A stretch of 7,284 bases of DNA from Nitrospirota bacterium (GCA_016201805.1 JACQCB010000041.1:1-7284), one strand, 5' to 3'; shown: positions 1-6,310, counted from the first letter of the stretch. Notes: generated from the letters alone by a model not told the origin. Numbers and translations: made by a program.

Positions 1-43
1 CCGGAGAAGCTAAAGCCCGTTCTGGAGAAAGCCGGAGGTCGAC

Positions 44-262
44 GTGACGGAGGGGAAAAAAACCCGCATCCGAGTCCGAACGGTCAACGGCATCTATGTG
101 GGGGACTTTTTGATCCCTCCCATGCGCAATCGCGTCTCGGACGTGCTGAACGAAGAGCAACGGGTGTTCATCAACCTCACCGATGTCGTGATCGACGACA
201 AGGAGCAGGCTGAACACGTTTCGCTGAACAAGAACATGATTGAGTCCATTACACAGTTCTAG
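44..262 (+). CDS. small conserved-type hypothetical protein, 72 aa
   Basis: The reading frame starts with GTG at 44, preceded at 5 bases by a strong Shine-Dalgarno sequence (GGAGG, 34-38), and ends with TAG. The protein is charged and soluble, with no signal peptide or membrane segment. Its layout is a short beta-like N-terminus (RIRVRTVNGIYVGDF), then a proline plus R-x-R-V-S-D-V-L-N segment (about residues 25-37), then F-I-N-L-T-D-V-V-I-D and a basic/polar tail (SLNKNMIESI). This pattern of 'G-x-(F/L)-x-x-P...R-x-S-D-x-L-N...F-x-x-L-T-D-V' recalls a family of small bacterial proteins of unknown function (possibly DUF6812). I hold that name only loosely, and no function can be given. It precedes the ABC exporter gene by 111 bases, with a strong hairpin between, so co-transcription is uncertain. 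Confidence 0.8.
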   Translation: MTEGKKTRIRVRTVNGIYVGDFLIPPMRNRVSDVLNEEQRVFINLTDVVIDDKEQAEHVSLNKNMIESITQF

Positions 263-317
263 TCCATCGGCCCCGATTCCGTGGGCCTCTCCTCCACACT
301 CCGAACAACACCGTCCG

Positions 318-353
318 CGTTCAGCCACCGGCCTTCGGGCCGCTGGCTGAACG
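318..353 (+). terminator. long hairpin with TTCG tetraloop, possible terminator
   Basis: A 16-base arm (318-333) pairs with 338-353 around a TTCG loop closed by C-G, with a single C-C mismatch near the middle of the stem. C(UUCG)G loops are known to be exceptionally stable in RNA. The hairpin lies 55 bases after the stop of the small upstream gene and ends 20 bases before the ATG of the ABC exporter. No T-tract follows, so it is not a textbook intrinsic terminator. It could terminate inefficiently, protect an mRNA 3' end, or affect initiation of the downstream gene, whose Shine-Dalgarno is weak (GAGA at 363-366). Confidence 0.5.
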
Positions 354-373
354 GAGCCCGCTGAGAACGCCGT

Positions 374-2110
374 ATGTCCTACTACTCTCGCTTCGCCCCG
401 TTTCTGCGGCCCTACCTGCCGCAGATGGCCGGCGCGGTCCTGCTGATCATGGCCGTTGCGCTCCTGAACCTCACCCTCCTTCGCTTGGCAGGCTTCCTCT
501 GGGACATCATTACGGTCCGCCGCGACCTAGGCGGCATGACGCAGACGATCGGGCTCTTTCTCGGTCTCATCGTCGCCCAGGGCCTCCTGTCGATGGGGCA
601 CAGCTACCTGACTGCCAAAGTGTCCCAGCGCATCATGGCGGACTTCCGGACGCACCTCTTCGCGCACCTCCAGACCCTGTCGCTGAGCTTCTTCGCTAAG
701 CGCCGGACCGGGGAAATCCTCTCGCGCCTCATGAACGACGTGGGCGTCATCCAGACCACGGTGACGGAAACGCCGATTGACTCGGCCAAACAAATCGTGA
801 CGTTCATCGGCGGCGTCGCCTTCCTGCTCCTCATGAACTGGCGCCTCTGCCTGCTGATCCTCCTGCTCCTCCCCGTCTTGGTGCTCGTCGCCCGCTTCTT
901 CGGCCGACGACTGAAAGCCCTCTCGACGTCGATCCAGGACCAGACCGCGTCCATTACGACCCTGGCGGAGGAAGTGTTCTCCGGCATCCGCGTCGTCAAA
1001 TCCTTCGTGCAAACCGATCGGGAGGAGCGCCGGTTCGCCAGGCAAGCCGACCAGGCGCTCCAGATCGCGCTCCGCCGGGCGGCCGTGCTGGCCGTCTTCG
1101 TGCCGATCATTACCTTGCTGACCTTCGCCGCCGCCGCGGTGCTCTGGTATGGAGGCCGACAGGTGATCGAGGGGGCCGTCTCGCCGGGCGACCTGTTCGC
1201 CTTCGTCTTGTTTGCCGGCATCCTGATCGGCCCCTTCGGATCGGCGGCCAGAGTCTTTGCCCAGATCAAGGAAGCACAGGGCGCCATGCAACGGGTTTTC
1301 GAGATTCTCGATCAGCAGCCGGAAGTGCGCGATCGACCCGAGGCGGTGGACCTGCCGCCCGTTCAGGGACACGTGCAGGCAGTCGGGGTCAGCTTTGCCT
1401 ACGACCCCAGGCAATCCGTGCTCTCCGAGGTTTCCTTCGACGCCAAGCCGGGCGAGGTGGTGGCCATCGTGGGCCCAACCGGAGCCGGCAAAACCACGCT
1501 CGTCAATCTGATCCACCGCTTCTACGATCCAACCGAGGGCGCGGTGCTCATCGACGGCCAGGACCTGCGCGCGGTGCGGACCGAGAGCCTCTACCGTCAG
1601 ATCGCCCTGGTGCCTCAGGAATCGATTCTGTTCGGGGGCACCATTCTGGACAACATCCGGTATGGACGGGATAGCGCGACGGAAGCGGACGTCATCGCGG
1701 CCAGCCGAGCGGCCAATGCGCATGACTTCATCGTCGCAATGCCGGACGGCTATCAGACCGTCGTGGGTGAAAAAGGCGTGAACCTCTCGGGCGGGCAGCG
1801 ACAGCGGCTCGCCATCGCCAGAGCGGTACTCAAAGCCCCCCGGATCCTGATTCTGGATGAGGCGACCTCAGCGTTGGATGCCGAGTCCGAGCGGCTGGTC
1901 CAGGAAGCGCTGGAGCGGCTGATGGTGGGACGGACCACGTTCGTGATCGCGCACCGGCTGACGACCATTCAACGGGCCGACCGTATTCTCGTCCTGAACA
2001 AAGGCCGGATCGTGGAGGAGGGCACCCACGCCTCGCTGATGGACCGGAAGGGCCTCTATCACTACCTCTACACGCTCAGGCTCGAAGAACTGATCGCCGG
2101 GAACGGATGA
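374..2110 (+). CDS. ABC exporter half-transporter, MsbA-like (TMD-NBD fusion)
   Basis: This 578-residue protein has the standard size and order of a type IV ABC exporter half-transporter: an N-terminal six-helix membrane domain (about residues 15-300) and a C-terminal ATPase domain (about 335-570). Probable helices lie near 18-40, 58-78, 138-158, 158-176, 240-260 and 270-290. Every ATPase motif is intact: Walker A GPTGAGKTT at 367-375 (Lys373), Q-loop Gln415, signature LSGGQ at 471-475, Walker B ILILD ending at Asp495 with catalytic Glu496, D-loop SALD, and switch His527. It should work as a homodimer in the inner membrane. MsbA flips lipid A-core, and members of this family also export lipids, peptides or drugs. 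No lpxK, kdtA or other lipopolysaccharide gene lies nearby, so the substrate cannot be assigned. The start is ATG at 374. The stop lies 4 bases from the stop of the convergent secreted-protein gene. Confidence 0.96.
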   Translation: MSYYSRFAPFLRPYLPQMAGAVLLIMAVALLNLTLLRLAGFLWDIITVRRDLGGMTQTIGLFLGLIVAQGLLSMGHSYLTAKVSQRIMADFRTHLFAHLQTLSLSFFAKRRTGEILSRLMNDVGVIQTTVTETPIDSAKQIVTFIGGVAFLLLMNWRLCLLILLLLPVLVLVARFFGRRLKALSTSIQDQTASITTLAEEVFSGIRVVKSFVQTDREERRFARQADQALQIALRRAAVLAVFVPIITLLTFAAAAVLWYGGRQVIEGAVSPGDLFAFVLFAGILIGPFGSAARVFAQIKEAQGAMQRVFEILDQQPEVRDRPEAVDLPPVQGHVQAVGVSFAYDPRQSVLSEVSFDAKPGEVVAIVGPTGAGKTTLVNLIHRFYDPTEGAVLIDGQDLRAVRTESLYRQIALVPQESILFGGTILDNIRYGRDSATEADVIAASRAANAHDFIVAMPDGYQTVVGEKGVNLSGGQRQRLAIARAVLKAPRILILDEATSALDAESERLVQEALERLMVGRTTFVIAHRLTTIQRADRILVLNKGRIVEEGTHASLMDRKGLYHYLYTLRLEELIAGNG

Positions 2111-2114
2111 CGGC

Positions 2115-2780
2115 TTATTTGACTTTTGAAAAATCCGCCTCGAATTCCGTCATCTTGCCGTCGGGGAAAAAGACGACCACTTTGGTCTTGGCGCCGGGAT
2201 CGAAGCTGTCGTAGGCAAACCGAGCGGTGAACCGAGACCGATAGGCCGGGCCCTTGCCCTCATTCTTGCGCCCCTTCTCGGCCGGACTTACATCGATCGG
2301 CTTGACCGTCTTGCTCCCTTGCTGGAACGCCACCTGTACGCCTTCGGCGAAGTACTCGTCGTCCCCGCAGAGCTGCACTTCCATTTCAAGGTTCGGCATG
2401 TCCAAATACTTTTGGATCTTCTCGTCCGGCATGCGAATCTCTTTTTGCTGCTTCTTGCTTTCGACGGCCTCTTTTCTGCCGAACGATTCCAGCCAATAGC
2501 GCTTCGTGCGGAGGATCGCACTGGCTCCGCAAGAATCTTTTTCCGGGTCCGCTCCGACCCGCGTCACGGTGGACGCATGCTGCATGAGCTTCTTGACTTC
2601 TTCCGGCGTGTTGGCCTTTTCCATGGGTTCGCGGCCCGCCGCCAGGGTCTTCTTGGCCTCTTCCAACGTCAGCTTGACATCGATGGCATAGGCCGGGGCA
2701 CCGGCCATCCCTACCACCGCGAGCGCGGCGAACACGACGCCGAAACAGCCCCACCAACCTGCCTTGCACCAGCTCCGCAT
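2115..2780 (-). CDS. secreted (periplasmic) protein of unknown function, 221 aa
   Basis: I do not recognise a family. I chose the ATG at 2780 because GGGAGG (2786-2791) sits 5 bases upstream and because it puts a classical Sec signal peptide at the very N-terminus: Met-Arg...Lys, a hydrophobic stretch (about 10-27) and an Ala-Tyr-Ala cleavage site after residue 32. A longer frame from GTG at 2861 would bury the signal peptide behind 27 extra residues. The mature part (about 189 residues) is hydrophilic and rich in Lys/Glu. It has a helical N-terminal half (LEEAKKTL..., TPEEVKKLM), just two cysteines (Cys84, Cys138) that could form a disulfide, and a beta-like C-terminus (TKVVVFFPDGKMTEFEADF). 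No lipobox or extra membrane segment is seen. It is last in the minus-strand block, 81 bases after maf, with a promoter-like sequence of its own in that gap. Confidence 0.85.
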   Translation of the reverse strand: MRSWCKAGWWGCFGVVFAALAVVGMAGAPAYAIDVKLTLEEAKKTLAAGREPMEKANTPEEVKKLMQHASTVTRVGADPEKDSCGASAILRTKRYWLESFGRKEAVESKKQQKEIRMPDEKIQKYLDMPNLEMEVQLCGDDEYFAEGVQVAFQQGSKTVKPIDVSPAEKGRKNEGKGPAYRSRFTARFAYDSFDPGAKTKVVVFFPDGKMTEFEADFSKVK

Positions 2781-2785
2781 ACAAG

Positions 2786-2791
2786 CCTCCC
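2786..2791 (-). promoter_or_regulatory. ribosome binding site deciding the secreted-protein start
   Basis: GGGAGG on the minus strand lies 5 bases before the ATG at 2780. It supports that start over the upstream in-frame GTG at 2861, which has no comparable site. Confidence 0.7.
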
Positions 2792-2816
2792 TGGATAAAT
2801 GGGCCACTGGCGCGCC

Positions 2817-2845
2817 ATTGTAAGGAAACCGCCCGTGCAAAGCAA
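2817..2845 (-). promoter_or_regulatory. candidate sigma70-type promoter of the secreted-protein gene
   Basis: On the minus strand, TTGCTT (2845-2840) is followed after exactly 17 bases by TACAAT (2822-2817), one mismatch from the consensus -10 box. The -35 box matches only at TTG. Transcription would start near 2810, giving a leader of about 30 bases that carries the Shine-Dalgarno. The palindrome TGGCGCGCCA (2809-2818) overlaps the -10 edge and the predicted start. The site is a match to the general consensus only; no factor is known. Confidence 0.45.
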
Positions 2846-2861
2846 CGCTGTGCCGGGGCAC

Positions 2862-3521
2862 TCAGCCTCTCGCCTCCCACCCCTCGCCTGCGCCGGAAAA
2901 TCGCGTCCAGTTCTGATAGGGCATGGTCCGATACAACTGCTCCACGTCGATCGGCACGACCAGCCCCCGTTTGCGCAGGAGTTCGGCCACCAGCCGGAGC
3001 GGCAAGCCGACGGCTGCCGTGTAATCCCCCTCGATCCTCTCGATCAGATGGGCCCCGGCGCCCTGGATCGCATAGGCCCCGGCTTTTCCCATCCCTTCTC
3101 CGGTCTGGAGATAGTCCTGCAGGTCTCCCTCGTTGAACGTGCGCATCCACACCCGCACCGTCTCCACCGCGACGTCCTCGACGTGATCGACCTCCCGCCT
3201 GAGCGCCACGGCCGTATAAATCAGATGTTCGCGTCCGCGAAGGCGGCGCAACATGCTCTCCGCTTCCGCCACGTCCGCCGGTTTGCCCAGGATCGCCCGG
3301 CCCACCGCGATTAGGGTGTCGCTGGCGAGGATCAGATCGTCAGGAAACCGGCTCGCACAGGACCGGGCTTTTTCCTCCGCAAACAGTTCGGCCTGTTTGC
3401 CCGGTATCAAGTCCTGGCAGATTCGTTCGACGAACGTCGGTTCAGCCACCTCGAAAGGGACCCGTAAGAACGCAAGCAGTTCTTTTCGGCGTGGGGACGT
3501 GGACGCCAGAATCAGGCGCAT
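2862..3521 (-). CDS. maf: Maf family nucleoside triphosphate pyrophosphatase (YhdE/dTTP-UTP type)
   Basis: The frame is 219 residues from ATG 3521, which gives the family N-terminus LILASTSPRRKELL. The open frame continues 56 residues upstream, but that part is unlike Maf and overlaps dus. Visible motifs are S-x-S-P-R-R at 7-12; SDT at 67-69 with the presumed catalytic Asp68 (usually ADT in the family); ILGKP at 77-81; GREHLIYTAVAL; GKAGAYAIQG at 145-154; and IEGDYTAAVGLPL at 163-175. The YAIQG form is typical of the YhdE-type branch that hydrolyses dTTP, UTP and modified pyrimidine nucleotides to monophosphate plus pyrophosphate, rather than the YceF branch acting on m7GTP. A tail of about 30 residues after the usual end (from about 187) is extra. 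The start codon lies inside the end of dus (ATGCGCCTGA, 10-base overlap) and has no Shine-Dalgarno, so translation is probably coupled to dus. Confidence 0.93.
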   Translation of the reverse strand: MRLILASTSPRRKELLAFLRVPFEVAEPTFVERICQDLIPGKQAELFAEEKARSCASRFPDDLILASDTLIAVGRAILGKPADVAEAESMLRRLRGREHLIYTAVALRREVDHVEDVAVETVRVWMRTFNEGDLQDYLQTGEGMGKAGAYAIQGAGAHLIERIEGDYTAAVGLPLRLVAELLRKRGLVVPIDVEQLYRTMPYQNWTRFSGAGEGWEARG

Positions 3522-4723
3522 GGAGACGAAGCGGACAAGGGCAAAGGGCAAGGGCGCGACAAAGGCATCGGCCGGGATCCGGCCTCCTCTCCGGCTTGGT
3601 ACTCGGCCACGATCTGTTCGACATCGACGCTGCTGGAAGCCCGGACCATGCGAGCCCGCATCGCTGCAGCATGGGGAAAGCCCTTGCAATACCAGCCCAG
3701 ATGCTTGCGCAGGCGCGGGAACCGGTCCACCCCCGCAATGGCTTCGAACTGGCGCGCATGGCCGAGCATCACCCGGAACCGCTCGGCCAGAGCCGTCTCA
3801 GGCTCGACGGGCAACGGGCCCTTTTCGTCCGAGGCTCCGGCAGACGCGCGGGCTTTTTCCTTATTTCGGAAAAACCAGGGACCACCCAGAGCCCCCCGGC
3901 CAACCAGCACACCGTGGACCCTGGTCTCCCGGACCCGGCGGACGACATCCTGCATCGACTGCAAGTCGCCGTTGCCGAACAACAGAGTGGCCGTGCCTTG
4001 CGCTACCTGCGCCGCCCGTCCAATCGCCGCCCAATCCGCCTCGCCACGGTACATCTGCTGCAAGGTCCGGCCATGGACCGAAATGACTGCCGGCTGTTCT
4101 TCCAGAAGATGGCTGATCCACGATTCGATGACCACCGAGTCATAGCCCAATCTGGTTTTCACCGACAAGGGAATGCTCCTGCGCGGGACCGTCGGGTGGC
4201 CGTTTCGTTTCAGATTCATGGTCCGGATCAGATTCACACGGGCGGCTTTCAGTCCGATGGAGTCCAAGGTCTGCCCGTTGCTCCAGTCGAGGATCCCCTG
4301 ACGCGCCGCCCGCATGATGGCATGGGCCCGGTCCGGCGTCTTGATCAACCCGGCTCCCGATCCCGAGGAGGCGACATTGCGGGAGGGACAGCCCATGTTG
4401 ATGTCCAGCCCGTCGAAGCCCAACTCGCAAACCACGTGGGCCGCCTGATAGAACAGGTCTGGGTCCTTGCCGTACAATTGCGCGACGATCGGCCGCTCCT
4501 CCTCGCTGTACAGAAGCGACGACAGCAGAAAGTCGGCGCCCCGACAAATGTCCCCGACGCTGGCGAACTCCGTAAACGTCACGTCCGGCGCCCCCTGCCT
4601 GGCCACGACCAGACGAAACGTTGCGTCGGTCACGCCGTCCATCGGAGAAAGCCCGATGATGGGTTGCGGTAGCCGCTGCCAGAAGCCGGCGTGAGAGGTG
4701 AGGGGTGAGGCGTCAGGCGTCAT
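3512..4723 (-). CDS. dus: tRNA-dihydrouridine synthase, DusB-like
   Basis: This FMN-dependent enzyme reduces specific uridines in tRNA to dihydrouridine using NADPH. The protein is 403 residues with a TIM-barrel and helical C-terminal layout. Motifs are LSPMDGVTD at 25-33 (FMN site); QLYG; DINMGCPSRNV at 107-117 with catalytic Cys112; SVKTRLG at 187-193; SVHGRT at 215-220 followed by MYRGEADW; GNGD at 250-253; VGRGALGGPW at 274-283; and KHLGWYCKG at 340-348, the last closest to the DusB/Nifr3 branch. Compared with DusB there is an extra segment of roughly 35 residues (about 147-184) between the active-site loop and SVKTR. Both ends are odd: residues 1-11 are encoded by a tandem heptamer repeat, and the last about 20 (rich in Pro, Ser, Cys) come from another low-complexity run, so the conserved core is about 20-380. 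The ATG overlaps the stop of the MNIO gene (ATGA), indicating coupled translation. Its exact target uridine cannot be told. Confidence 0.93.
   Translation of the reverse strand: MTPDASPLTSHAGFWQRLPQPIIGLSPMDGVTDATFRLVVARQGAPDVTFTEFASVGDICRGADFLLSSLLYSEEERPIVAQLYGKDPDLFYQAAHVVCELGFDGLDINMGCPSRNVASSGSGAGLIKTPDRAHAIMRAARQGILDWSNGQTLDSIGLKAARVNLIRTMNLKRNGHPTVPRRSIPLSVKTRLGYDSVVIESWISHLLEEQPAVISVHGRTLQQMYRGEADWAAIGRAAQVAQGTATLLFGNGDLQSMQDVVRRVRETRVHGVLVGRGALGGPWFFRNKEKARASAGASDEKGPLPVEPETALAERFRVMLGHARQFEAIAGVDRFPRLRKHLGWYCKGFPHAAAMRARMVRASSSVDVEQIVAEYQAGEEAGSRPMPLSRPCPLPLSASSPCA
3537..3555. repeat. short AAGGGC-type tandem run at the dus/maf junction
   Basis: On the + strand AAGGGC, AAAGGGC and AAGGGC follow one another (3537-3542, 3543-3549, 3550-3555), with a related AAAGGC at 3561-3566. 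Read on the minus strand, this encodes the Pro/Leu-rich C-terminal tail of Dus, 15-45 bases before the maf start codon. It is short and imperfect. Confidence 0.5.
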
Positions 4724-4725
4724 GC
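4691..4725. repeat. five tandem 7-base units (GTGA type) over the MNIO/dus junction
   Basis: Read on the + strand, the units are GTGAGAG, GTGAGGG, GTGAGGC, GTCAGGC and GTCATGC, without gaps. The first three share GTGAG and the last two GTCA. On the minus strand the array contains the stop codon of the MNIO gene, the start codon of dus and the codons for Dus residues 1-11. A second array with the same period and core occurs at 7220-7247. Confidence 0.8.
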
Positions 4726-6186
4726 TGGAGCCCCGCTACGTTCACAGGCCGCCTGATACGCGCCGCGCAACTCGGTGGCTTCCCGTTCCGCCGTCTGCAC
4801 GGCGGTCGGCAAGACCTCCCGGACAAACTCCACGAACCGTTCCACCTTGAGCAAGAAAAAATCGTAGGTGGCCTGCGACGGGCGCGGCTCGCGGGCCCAG
4901 TAGTGCACAAACGCCGTCAGCACGACGCCTCCCCGGTCCAGTTGGCGACAGGTCTCAGGAAACATGTCCTGCAACTCTCCCCCCCAGTGTAAAATTTCAT
5001 GAGGAAAATAGGTGTGGCGGTAGGTCTCCACCGCACCCGGAACCATCCCCGGCGACGGAACCGCCTCCGCTGCTCCACCCATCACGATGCGTGCATAGCG
5101 ATCATACTGCTCCAGCAACCCGTCGGTCCCCTCGCAAGGAACCCCGTCCGTGCCAACGAACGGGGCCTGCCCCCCGGCTTGTGCGGTCGATGCCCACTCG
5201 TTCTGTTGCCCTTGCTCGTCCACACCCCTCCACCAGGCCCATTGCTCCCGCAACTGTCGAAACTCCTGCACGATCAACGGCACCGACTTGTTGTCCACTT
5301 CCAGCGCAATCCCCTTCACGTGACGCAGTCTCGGATGGGCCAGTACCTGCGCCAGCATATCGAATAACACGTCAGGAATCGGAGCCCCATGTGCATCGAT
5401 CCATCTGGCCGGATCAGAAGCCTGATCATCCGCCTCATGCCCGGCGAGGCCGGCCACGTGGATCTGCACGACCCGCTCCAATGGAAAGACATCCAGAAAG
5501 TCGGACAGAAACTCGCGAAGATCGTGCCCTCGCCACGCATCGGAATACCGACAGACCGTCCAAAGATGGCCAAGATCCAAGACCAGGCCGCAGGGTGTGG
5601 CCTCCGTCACAAAGCGGAAAAAGTCCGCCACCGACACATCGCCAAACCCGAAATAAGTCAAGGGAGGCAGTTCGAGGAGGAACAGGGGACCATACCGATC
5701 GGGGCTCCGACTCTCCTCGTCAAGCCGATATTGCACGAGCCCGATGTGTCGGGCCGTGACCGCTGCGCTGGCACGGGTAAACAAGGGCGGTAGATAGGTC
5801 CCGAAGGAATAGCCGGCCATCTGCTTGGCCGCGCATTCATGATTCATCCAATGACTGCCGAGCGTCCGCAGATGCGCGGCGGCGGCGGCCAGTTCGGCCT
5901 CGAACGGGTACCCGGTCTCCAGGTCCGGTTGTGTGATCCACAGCCCTTCGGCATGATATTCCAGCAGCGTATTCGGCAGACGTCGCCGCACGTCAGCCAA
6001 CGCCGGAAGGGCCGCCTTGAAGATTTCCAGATAGTCGCAGGTGAGCTCCTGACCGCCAACTCCCCCCGTAGCGAGCGCATCCAGCAGATCAAAGAGGTCA
6101 GGGGTATACACATCCACGGACAGCCCCAAACCGTGATGCGGGACCCGCGACACACGCTGGGAAAATTCCCGGTCAACCGTAGTCAT
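4720..6186 (-). CDS. DUF692/MNIO family protein with extra C-terminal (HvfC/DUF2063-like?) domain
   Basis: The protein is 488 residues. Residues about 16-310 match the DUF692 TIM barrel of multinuclear non-heme iron oxidases (relatives: MbnB of methanobactin synthesis, TglH, HvfB/BufB). Candidate metal ligands sit in the expected order: His78 (LLEYH), His116 (WMNHE), Glu172 (FLLEL), Asp204 (LVLDLGH), His243 (QIHVAGL), Asp264 and His266 (WIDAHGAPI), Glu296 (GIALEVD). Where relatives have Asn after the Glu and in DVNN, this one has Leu and Gly-His. A Gln/Gly/Thr-rich linker (about 322-355) leads to a helical C-terminal domain (about 356-460) with YRHTYF, ELQDMFPETCRQLD, FVHYWAREPRPS and FVEFVREVLP. 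That spacing resembles the N-terminal domain of the HvfC/DUF2063 partner proteins. I chose ATG 6186 over in-frame ATGs at 6210 and 6261 because GAGGA lies just upstream and a good promoter lies between 6226 and 6254. It is first in the minus-strand block. Substrate unknown. Confidence 0.85.
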   Translation of the reverse strand: MTTVDREFSQRVSRVPHHGLGLSVDVYTPDLFDLLDALATGGVGGQELTCDYLEIFKAALPALADVRRRLPNTLLEYHAEGLWITQPDLETGYPFEAELAAAAAHLRTLGSHWMNHECAAKQMAGYSFGTYLPPLFTRASAAVTARHIGLVQYRLDEESRSPDRYGPLFLLELPPLTYFGFGDVSVADFFRFVTEATPCGLVLDLGHLWTVCRYSDAWRGHDLREFLSDFLDVFPLERVVQIHVAGLAGHEADDQASDPARWIDAHGAPIPDVLFDMLAQVLAHPRLRHVKGIALEVDNKSVPLIVQEFRQLREQWAWWRGVDEQGQQNEWASTAQAGGQAPFVGTDGVPCEGTDGLLEQYDRYARIVMGGAAEAVPSPGMVPGAVETYRHTYFPHEILHWGGELQDMFPETCRQLDRGGVVLTAFVHYWAREPRPSQATYDFFLLKVERFVEFVREVLPTAVQTAEREATELRGAYQAACERSGAPA

Positions 6187-6190
6187 AGCT

Positions 6191-6195
6191 TCCTC
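6191..6195 (-). promoter_or_regulatory. ribosome binding site deciding the MNIO start
   Basis: GAGGA on the minus strand ends 4 bases before the ATG at 6186. The alternative starts at 6210 and 6261 have only weaker or badly spaced purine runs. Confidence 0.6.
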
Positions 6196-6225
6196 AAACA
6201 CCACAGTCATGCCGTTCCATGTCTC

Positions 6226-6254
6226 AGTGTAATCAGAGAGGCGGGATTTGACAA
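6226..6254 (-). promoter_or_regulatory. candidate sigma70-type promoter of the MNIO-dus-maf block
   Basis: On the minus strand TTGTCA (6254-6249, five of six matches to the -35 consensus) is separated by 17 bases from TACACT (6231-6226, four of six matches to the -10). Transcription would begin near 6219, leaving a leader of about 30 bases before the ATG at 6186. The promoter lies downstream of the in-frame ATG at 6261, which argues against that longer start. Confidence 0.55.
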
Positions 6255-6265
6255 GCCGCATCCAT

Positions 6266-6310
6266 CCTTCTTGGCCTTCTTGACCTTCTTCGCCCTTGTC
6301 GCCTTTTCGG
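6266..6310. repeat. five tandem 9-base units in the divergent intergenic region
   Basis: On the + strand the units are CCTTCTTGG, CCTTCTTGA, CCTTCTTCG, CCCTTGTCG and CCTTTTCGG. The first three are identical over seven bases, then the array degenerates into a T-rich run (6304-6322). It lies between the divergent MNIO and DHH genes, upstream of both proposed promoters. On the minus strand it is a purine-rich AAGAAGGNN array. Confidence 0.75.

Noticed and set aside
1..47. Possible 3' end of an upstream + strand gene
   Set aside because: One frame ends in TGA at 45-47, overlapping the GTG start of the first gene by four bases. Another frame (starting at base 1) gives a more protein-like PEKLKPVLEKAGG but runs on to 213 inside that gene. 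With only 47 bases, neither can be supported.
527..1723. Long minus-strand frame (398 codons) inside the ABC exporter gene
   Set aside because: It is antisense to a gene with all ABC motifs intact. Its translation is rich in Arg, Asp, Gly and His, as expected for a GC-rich shadow frame, and has no recognisable domain.
2106..2154. Inverted repeat GATGACGG / CCGTCATC at the convergent gene ends
   Set aside because: Only eight base pairs with a 33-base loop and no T-tract. This is too weak to call a bidirectional terminator.
2319..2798. Plus-strand frame opposite the secreted-protein gene
   Set aside because: The minus strand has the signal peptide, Shine-Dalgarno and promoter. This frame has none of them.
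2850..2861. GTGCC/GGCAC palindrome just after the maf stop
   Set aside because: The stem is five base pairs with a two-base loop and no T-tract; not credible as a terminator.
3491..4672. Long plus-strand frame (393 codons) opposite dus
   Set aside because: It is a shadow of dus; the composition is Arg/Pro/Gly/His-rich and no motif is present.
6187..6261. 25-residue N-terminal extension of the MNIO protein from ATG 6261
   Set aside because: A good -35/-10 pair lies inside it, and the ATG at 6186 has the better Shine-Dalgarno. The extension shows no family-like sequence.
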